A stretch of 64,000 nucleotides of DNA from positions 1 through 64,000 of the forward strand of contig DASXTC010000021.1 in NCBI GenBank assembly GCA_036505635.1, given 5' to 3'. The stretch comes from DASXTC01 sp036505635 (GTDB lineage Bacteria > Acidobacteriota > Polarisedimenticolia > JACPZX01 > DASXTC01). Positions 58,944 to 64,000 of the stretch are shown here, piece by piece. The number at the start of each line of letters is the position of its first letter. Positions within the stretch are counted from its first letter, which is position 1. Both the position numbers and the translations under genes were made by a program. The notes beneath the pieces were generated by a model. That model had not been told where the DNA came from, did no database searches, and worked only from the letters and a program-made list of their open reading frames with translations.

Positions 58944-59996
58944 TTGGCGGAGAAACCCCGCTTTCTGGAAGCCTGCCGGCTCCGGCCGGCAGACCGCACG
59001 CCGATCTGGATCATGCGCCAGGCGGGGCGGTACCTGCCCGAGTACCGCGAGATCCGAAAGGACCACGGGCTGCTGGAGATCTGCCGGAGCCCCGAGCTCG
59101 CCTGCGAGGTGGCCCTGCAGCCCCTGAGGCGATTCGACCTGGATGCGGCGATCCTCTTCTCCGATCTGCTGATCCCCGTGGAGGCCCTGGGAATCCCTTT
59201 CGAGATCGTGGAGGAGCGAGGCCCCGTGCTGGAGCGCCCGATCCGGGATCAGGATGCCGTGCGGGCCCTGAAGGTCCCCGCCGACCTGGAGCGGATCGAC
59301 TTCGTCTTCGAGACAATCCGGCTCATCAGGGGCGCCGTCGCCTCGCCTCCCTTCACGGGACGCCGGGTGCCCGTCATAGGGTTCGCCGGGGCCCCCTTCA
59401 CGATCGCCAGCTACCTGATCGAGGGGGGGCCCACGCGCGAGTTCCGGGAGACGAAGCTGATGATGTACCGCCAGCCCGAGCTGTTCGGCGACCTCATGCT
59501 GCTGCTCGCCGACCTCATCGTCGCCTGCGTGGAGGCGCAGGTCGCGGCCGGGGCGGAGGCGATCCAGATCTTCGATAGCTGGGCCGGCTCGCTGAGCCCC
59601 TCGGATTACCGGCGTCACGTGCTCGCGCCCACCCGCCGCGTCTTCGATGAGTGCTCGAGTTGCCGCGTCCCGCTCATCCACTTCGGGACGAACACGGGGA
59701 CGCTGCTCGACCTGATGGCCGGGGCGGGAGGGGACGTCCTGAGCGTGGATTGGCGCATCCCTCTGGGCGACGTGCGCCGCCGCCACCCCGGCCGCGGCGT
59801 CCAGGGGAACCTCGACCCCGCCGCCCTGCTCGCGCCCCCGGATGTCCTCGACAGGATGGTCGACGAGGTGCTGGCCGAGGCGGGCCCCGAACCCGGACAC
59901 GTCTTCAACCTCGGCCACGGGATCCTCCCCGAAACCCCGATCGAGAACGTGTCCTTCCTCGTCGAGGCGGTCCACCAGAAGACCCGCCGAGTCTGA
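58944..59996 (+). CDS. hemE: Uroporphyrinogen decarboxylase
   Basis: Removes the four acetate carboxyls of uroporphyrinogen III to give coproporphyrinogen III in heme synthesis. 350 residues from the TTG at 58944, which has GGAGG 5 bases upstream and places the family start MAEKPRFLEACRLRPADRTP exactly. An ATG at 58911 would add 11 residues outside the ribosome-site logic. Signatures: PIWIMRQAGRYLPEYREIRK, AILFSDLLIPVEALGIPFEI, GFAGAPFTIASYLIEGG and QIFDSWAGSLSPSDYRRHVL. Other heme genes are not adjacent. A promoter for the next gene overlaps its end. Confidence 0.95.
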   Translation: MAEKPRFLEACRLRPADRTPIWIMRQAGRYLPEYREIRKDHGLLEICRSPELACEVALQPLRRFDLDAAILFSDLLIPVEALGIPFEIVEERGPVLERPIRDQDAVRALKVPADLERIDFVFETIRLIRGAVASPPFTGRRVPVIGFAGAPFTIASYLIEGGPTREFRETKLMMYRQPELFGDLMLLLADLIVACVEAQVAAGAEAIQIFDSWAGSLSPSDYRRHVLAPTRRVFDECSSCRVPLIHFGTNTGTLLDLMAGAGGDVLSVDWRIPLGDVRRRHPGRGVQGNLDPAALLAPPDVLDRMVDEVLAEAGPEPGHVFNLGHGILPETPIENVSFLVEAVHQKTRRV

Positions 59997-60025
59997 TTGA
60001 CGCGGGATCCGAAGAGGGGTATATG
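59997..60025 (+). promoter_or_regulatory. Sigma-70-type promoter of the haloperoxidase gene
   Basis: TTGACG (59997-60002), a 17-base spacer, then TATATG (60020-60025), right after the hemE stop. The haloperoxidase ATG is 26 bases beyond. The -35 matches at 5 of 6 positions and the -10 at 4 of 6. Confidence 0.5.
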
Positions 60026-60051
60026 TCGGTATCCAGAGGGGGGAGCAATTC

Positions 60052-61698
60052 ATGAGCAGGGACGGGTCAAAGCCGGTCGACAGACGTTCGTTTCTGGGGA
60101 GGCTCGGAGCGGGCGCCGCGGCGTCGGTGGCGTTGGGGACATTGGGCTTGCCGCGTCTCGAGGGGGACCTGGCTCAGGCCGCCCCGATCGGCCCGATGAC
60201 CGACGAGCAGAGGGCGCTGGCGGCCCTCGAAATGCGCCGCGACATGGCGCAGCTCGCCTACGACCGGCCCCACACGCCCCACGAGAACAACGGCGAGGAG
60301 GAGGACTACCCGAACCGGATCGCGAACTACTCCAAGGCGCTCCCTCACGACAATCTGGGCGAGGTCGACCCGGCCGCCTACGACGCGCTGCTGGGAGCGC
60401 TGGCCAGCGGTGACAAAGCGGACTTCGAGGCGATCCCGATGGGCCTGGGGCGTACCTTGACCAATCCCCAGGCGGGGCTCGCCTTCGATCTGCAGGGGCC
60501 CGACGCGTGGCATCTGGCGATCCGTCCTCATCCCCGCATCGACTCCGCGGAGCACTCGGGCGAGGCGGCGGAGCTCTACTGGATGTCGCTGCTGCGCGAC
60601 GTGGAATTCACGGGGTTCGACACCGACAGGATGGTCGCCCAGGCGGCCCGTGAGATGTCGCGGTTCTCCGACTTCAGGGGGCCGAAGGAGGGAGCCGAGG
60701 TCACGCCGAAGACGATCTTCCGGGGGATCACGCCGGGCGACGTCACGGGGCCATACGTCTCGCAATTCATGTTGAAGGACATCCAGTACGGGTCCCTTGC
60801 AATCAGCCACAGGCAGCAGACGGTGGTCGGCGGGATCGACTACCTGACCGACTTCGACTCGTGGCTCAACGCCCAAAACGGCGGACGGTCCGGTCCGGTC
60901 CGGCTCGATCCGGTGCCGCGCTACATCCGTAACATGCGGGACCTCACCCATTACGTCCACGTCGACGCGCTCTACGAAGCGTACCTCAACGCGTGCCTGA
61001 TCCTGCTGGGGATGGGCGCGCCGTTCGATCCGGGCAACCCTTACGTCCATTCTGGCAACCAGCACGGGTTCGGCACGTACGGGGGCCCGCACATCCTGAG
61101 CCTCGTCACGGAGGTGGCCACTCGCGCGTTGAAGGCCGTCTGGTACCAGAAATGGTTCGTCCACCGGCGGATGAGGCCCGAGGAGTTCGGCGGCCGCGTC
61201 CACGTCCACAAGTCGGGCAGGGCGTCGTATCCGATCAACGCGGAGCTGCTCGGCACGGAGGCGCTGGACCTCGTACGGCGCAGGCACGGCACGTGGCTCC
61301 TGCCCCAGGCCTACCCGGAGGGGGCGCCCACGCATCCTTCGTACGGCGCGGGGCACGCGACCGTGGCCGGAGCCTGTGTGACGATCCTGAAGGCCTGGTT
61401 CGACGAGTCGTTCGTGATCCCCGACCCGGTCGTGCCCAACCCCGCGGGCAGGGCGCTCGCGCCCTACACGGGCCCCGACGCCGGGGCGCTCACGGTCGGC
61501 GGGGAGCTCAACAAGGTGGCCGCCAACATCGCCAGCGCGCGCAACATGGCCGCCATTCACTGGCGCACCGACTACAGCGAGTCGATCAAGCTGGGCGAGG
61601 AGGTCGCCATCGGGATCCTCGAGGAGCAGAAGGCCAGCTACAACGAGGGGGGCTCCTTCACTCTCACGAGGTTCGACGGCACCACGATCACAATCTGA
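60052..61698 (+). CDS. Tat-exported vanadium-dependent haloperoxidase-family protein
   Basis: 548 residues. The N-terminus VDRRSFLGRLGAGAAASVAL is a twin-arginine signal. The C-terminal helical PAP2/VHPO core has WYQKWFVHRRMRPEEFGG (Lys/Arg pair), THPSYGAGHATVAGA (P(S/x)xGH with His) and ASARNMAAIHWRTDYSES (Arg and His vanadate/phosphate ligands). These fit vanadium chloro- or bromoperoxidases, which oxidise halide, and also acid phosphatases of the same fold. GGGGGGAG precedes the ATG. Confidence 0.92.
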   Translation: MSRDGSKPVDRRSFLGRLGAGAAASVALGTLGLPRLEGDLAQAAPIGPMTDEQRALAALEMRRDMAQLAYDRPHTPHENNGEEEDYPNRIANYSKALPHDNLGEVDPAAYDALLGALASGDKADFEAIPMGLGRTLTNPQAGLAFDLQGPDAWHLAIRPHPRIDSAEHSGEAAELYWMSLLRDVEFTGFDTDRMVAQAAREMSRFSDFRGPKEGAEVTPKTIFRGITPGDVTGPYVSQFMLKDIQYGSLAISHRQQTVVGGIDYLTDFDSWLNAQNGGRSGPVRLDPVPRYIRNMRDLTHYVHVDALYEAYLNACLILLGMGAPFDPGNPYVHSGNQHGFGTYGGPHILSLVTEVATRALKAVWYQKWFVHRRMRPEEFGGRVHVHKSGRASYPINAELLGTEALDLVRRRHGTWLLPQAYPEGAPTHPSYGAGHATVAGACVTILKAWFDESFVIPDPVVPNPAGRALAPYTGPDAGALTVGGELNKVAANIASARNMAAIHWRTDYSESIKLGEEVAIGILEEQKASYNEGGSFTLTRFDGTTITI

Positions 61699-61707
61699 GA
61701 CCGGCCC

Positions 61708-61736
61708 TTGACAGGGGCGCCTCCATCCGCAAGGAT
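61708..61736 (+). promoter_or_regulatory. Possible promoter of the trehalose unit
   Basis: A perfect TTGACA (61708-61713) with a 17-base spacer to AAGGAT (61731-61736), a weak -10. It lies 32 bases before the GTG of the DUF5752 gene. Confidence 0.35.
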
Positions 61737-61768
61737 TTCCCGAGGATCCTTTCGGGGAGGAGGCGATC

Positions 61769-62443
61769 GTGAGCCGAGACAGGCCCGCGCCGTTCGAGGT
61801 GATGGACTGCACGCTCATCACGCTCGCCCTCGGGAAGAGCGCCCAGGATCTTCGCGAGCTGAGGGATCGGCTGAGCGATGTCCCCGCGGGGAGCCTCGAC
61901 CACCACTTCCAGCAGGCGCTTCTCAGACACACCTTCGACGATCCGGAGTACCGCAACGACTTTGCCCTCTGGGCGCGCCGCCAGCTCCACGACTTTCAGC
62001 TCGCCGAGATGCTGGACGTCATCGACCCGCTCGACTACGAGAATCTCGAGGATCTCAGACAGCGCCTCCTCGACGTGATCGAGGATCGCCTTGCCGATCT
62101 GGATCATGTGCCCAGCGTCGCCCCGGGGCGTGAGTTCCACTTTCTTCGCTCGCAGATCCTCATCTTCGGGACGGGTCTCAGCGCGGCCATGCCCGGGGAT
62201 CTCGCGAACCTGATCCCGCGGCTGTCGACTGGAAGCGTCTTCTACCATTTTGTCGAGGCCAGGCGGAGACACCCGGCCAGGCTCGACGACATCTCGGTCT
62301 GGCTGGAGGGCTGGGGTGAGGACCACGAGCCGACCCGCCGCCGGCTCGGTACCATCGACTTCAACCTCTGGACCCTCACCGAGATGCGGGACCTGATCGC
62401 GGCGTGCTTCGAAGGGCCGCCGCGGCAGGCACGGGCCGGATGA
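61769..62443 (+). CDS. DUF5752 family protein of the trehalose unit
   Basis: 224 residues, soluble and helical, with FEVMDCTLITLALGKSAQDL, DHHFQQALLRHTFDDPEYRN, and HFVEARRRHPARLDDISVWL. Proteins of this kind sit beside TreT-type glycosyltransferases and trehalose phosphatases and are of unknown role. The GTG at 61769 has GGGGAGGAGG upstream. Its TGA overlaps the ATG of the glycosyltransferase (ATGA), so the products are made together. Confidence 0.85.
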   Translation: MSRDRPAPFEVMDCTLITLALGKSAQDLRELRDRLSDVPAGSLDHHFQQALLRHTFDDPEYRNDFALWARRQLHDFQLAEMLDVIDPLDYENLEDLRQRLLDVIEDRLADLDHVPSVAPGREFHFLRSQILIFGTGLSAAMPGDLANLIPRLSTGSVFYHFVEARRRHPARLDDISVWLEGWGEDHEPTRRRLGTIDFNLWTLTEMRDLIAACFEGPPRQARAG

Positions 62444-63678
62444 GCGCGGTTCTGGATGCCTATGCCGCCGTGGCGGGAGAGGAGGTCATCGAGCACCTCC
62501 ACAAGCTCGCGCGTCCCCTCGAGGGCCGCAAGGTGGTGCACGTAAACTCGACGCGCAGGGGAGGAGGCGTCGCCGAGATCCTGGATCGGCTGGTGCCTCT
62601 CAAGCGGGAGCTCGGCCTGGACGCTTCGTGGGAGGTGATCGAAGGGGACGAGGAGTTCTTCCAGGTGACCAAGGGGTTCCACAACGGCCTGCAGGGCAAT
62701 GCCGTGGATCTCCGCCCGCGCCTCCTGGAGTCATACCTCGCCACGAACCGCCGCAACGCCGAAAGGCTGCGGGGCCGGCTCGAGGAGGCCGACTTCGTCT
62801 TCATCCACGATCCCCAGCCGGCGGCCCTGCTGGGATGCTGTCCGAAACGTGGCGGCAAGTGGATCTGGCGCTGCCACATCGACGCGAGCAGACCCCACCG
62901 CCCGGTCTGGAAGTTCCTGAGGGACTTCGTCCGTCCCTACGACGCGAGCGTCTTCTCGCTGGCCGCCTTCGCCCAGACTCTGGCGCATCCTCAGTACGTG
63001 GTCCCGCCGAGCATCGATCCGCTCAGCGAGAAGAACATCCCGCTCGAGGACGCGGAGGTCGAGGAGGTCACCGAGCGGTTTGGCCTGGATCCCGTCCGTC
63101 CCGTACTCCTCCAGGTCTCCAGGTTCGATCGCTTCAAGGACCCCGTCGGCGTGATCCGGGCCTACCGCATGGTCCGGAGGCACGCGCCGGTCCAGCTCGT
63201 GCTGGCCGGCGGCGAGGCCACCGACGATCCCGAGGGGGAGGCCGTGCTGCGCGAGGTGCGCGACGAGGCGGGCGAGGACCCCGACGTCCACATCCTGTCG
63301 ATGAGGCCCGACGCGCACCGTGCCATCAACGCCCTGCAGCGCCGCGCGGACGTGGTCCTCCAGAAATCGACACGGGAAGGCTTCGGTCTGACGGTCACCG
63401 AGGCCCTCTGGAAAGCCAAACCCGTCATCGGCGGGGAGACGGGCGGGATCAAGCTCCAGGTGATCAACGGCCACACCGGCTATCTGGTGAACACCCCGGA
63501 AGGCGCCGCCTTCCGCATCAGGTATCTTCTGAACCGGCCCGAGGAGAGCGCGAGAATGGGTGAGAAAGGGAGGCGGTTCGTGCGCGAAAACTTCCTCCTC
63601 ACGCGGCACCTCCGCGATTATCTGGCCCTCATGCTCAGCCTCAAGCACGGGGCGCAGGACAGAATCGAGGTCACGTGA
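62440..63678 (+). CDS. treT: Trehalose synthase, TreT-type GT4 glycosyltransferase
   Basis: 412 residues. TreT-like N-terminal motif VVHVNSTRRGGGVAEILDRL, IWRCHIDASRPHRPVWKFLR, and the GT4 donor-binding region VLLQVSRFDRFKDPVGVIRA, then REGFGLTVTEALWKAKPVIG with the E-x7-E glutamates. TreT joins NDP-glucose and glucose to make trehalose, or with glucose-6-phosphate, trehalose-6-phosphate; a trehalose phosphatase immediately downstream favours the latter product or a related route. The start overlaps the DUF5752 stop and the stop overlaps the next GTG. Confidence 0.9.
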   Translation: MSAVLDAYAAVAGEEVIEHLHKLARPLEGRKVVHVNSTRRGGGVAEILDRLVPLKRELGLDASWEVIEGDEEFFQVTKGFHNGLQGNAVDLRPRLLESYLATNRRNAERLRGRLEEADFVFIHDPQPAALLGCCPKRGGKWIWRCHIDASRPHRPVWKFLRDFVRPYDASVFSLAAFAQTLAHPQYVVPPSIDPLSEKNIPLEDAEVEEVTERFGLDPVRPVLLQVSRFDRFKDPVGVIRAYRMVRRHAPVQLVLAGGEATDDPEGEAVLREVRDEAGEDPDVHILSMRPDAHRAINALQRRADVVLQKSTREGFGLTVTEALWKAKPVIGGETGGIKLQVINGHTGYLVNTPEGAAFRIRYLLNRPEESARMGEKGRRFVRENFLLTRHLRDYLALMLSLKHGAQDRIEVT

Positions 63679-64000
63679 GAACGCTCGATCGGCTCCCTCG
63701 TGACTTCTGGAGCCGGGCCGCCGCCTCGCCCCACCGGCTCCTCATGCTCGATTATGACGGGACCCTCGCGCCCTTCCGCCTCAACCGGATGGAGGCCGCC
63801 CCCTCACCGGAACTCCTCGAGCTGGTGCGGCGAGCCGCGACGAGCCGGCGCACGCACGTGGCGATCGTCTCCGGCAGGCCCATCGACGAGCTGGAGCGCC
63901 TGATCGGCGGCCTTCCCGTCTCGATGGTGGGGGAGCACGGATGGGAGTCGAAGCCCGCGGGGGGCGAGTTCATCCGTGTCTCACCGGACGCGGCCAGCAC
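63675..64000 (+). CDS. otsB: Trehalose-6-phosphate phosphatase, 5' part, cut by the window edge
   Basis: About 108 residues before the edge. HAD motif 1 is LLMLDYDGTLAPFRL with both aspartates, followed by VAIVSGRPIDELERLIGGLP (OtsB-type) and VGEHGWESKPAGG. It removes phosphate from trehalose-6-phosphate. The GTG overlaps the TreT TGA (GTGA). The C-terminal cap and motif 4 lie beyond the window, so integrity is unseen. Confidence 0.88.
   Translation, partial: MRTLDRLPRDFWSRAAASPHRLLMLDYDGTLAPFRLNRMEAAPSPELLELVRRAATSRRTHVAIVSGRPIDELERLIGGLPVSMVGEHGWESKPAGGEFIRVSPDAAS

Overview
The window is GC-rich, tightly packed bacterial chromosome with short intergenic gaps; no stretch longer than about 280 bases lacks a gene, and I see no tRNA, rRNA or CRISPR array. 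The cell is Gram-negative: there is a beta-barrel porin, lipoproteins, a Tat substrate, an AcvB/VirJ-type periplasmic hydrolase and many Sec signal peptides. A Tricorn homologue, a DUF4331 protein, a large carboxypeptidase-regulatory-repeat protein, tandem APC permeases and a TreT/DUF5752/OtsB trehalose unit suggest a heterotrophic, soil- or sediment-type lineage such as Acidobacteriota. That placement is an inference with low confidence.

Layout. 77-5333 (minus): Tricorn core protease, then an S9 prolyl-oligopeptidase. 5392-6035 (plus): a remnant ORF coupled to a small exported protein. 6052-11285 (minus): hybrid histidine kinase with an XylR_N/V4R-like sensor, then aceB and aceA (glyoxylate shunt). 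11356-15759 (minus): a 1467-residue exported repeat protein. 15870-19137: a lower-GC orphan HNH nuclease, a membrane-anchored PP2C/SpoIIE phosphatase, and a porin whose frame breaks in a run of eight G. 19136-19297: a nested inverted-repeat element. 19323-23273 (plus): five linked genes (TIGR04282-type transferase, AhpD-like protein, FAD oxidoreductase, radical SAM/SPASM enzyme, metallophosphoesterase-like protein) resembling arsenosugar/rSAM-selenodomain clusters. 23296-28935 (minus): DUF4331, TPR, LigB-type dioxygenase, alpha/beta hydrolase and DUF4097 genes, divergent from an ECF sigma/anti-sigma pair (29163-30546).

30568-34257: ankyrin lipoprotein, a winged-helix regulator with a membrane domain, a small periplasmic protein and an HtrA-type protease. 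34264-38045 (minus): two APC amino-acid permeases and a small membrane protein. 38186-44057 (plus): an HNH-family gene interrupted by an in-frame TAG behind a good sigma-70 promoter, then a geranylgeranyl-reductase-type flavoprotein and a GH63-like glucosidase. 43994-50028 (minus): VirJ-like hydrolase, MprF, AcvB-like hydrolase and an ArsM-like methyltransferase with overlapping starts and stops. 50151-50546 (plus): a thioredoxin-like gene with an in-frame TGA in place of the first cysteine of a CxxC motif, best read as a selenoprotein. 50560-64000: amidohydrolase, a duplicated-domain exported protein, DUF1684 protein, M20 peptidase, glk-gnd-pgi (hexose phosphate/pentose phosphate metabolism), hemE, a vanadium haloperoxidase-family protein, and a trehalose unit running off the right edge.

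The most unusual signals are the probable selenoprotein with a SECIS-like hairpin, the poly-G frameshift in the porin, the amber codon between two repeat modules of the HNH gene, the nested palindromic element, and the pairing of an arsenosugar-like cluster with an ArsM-like methyltransferase in a membrane-lipid-modification operon.
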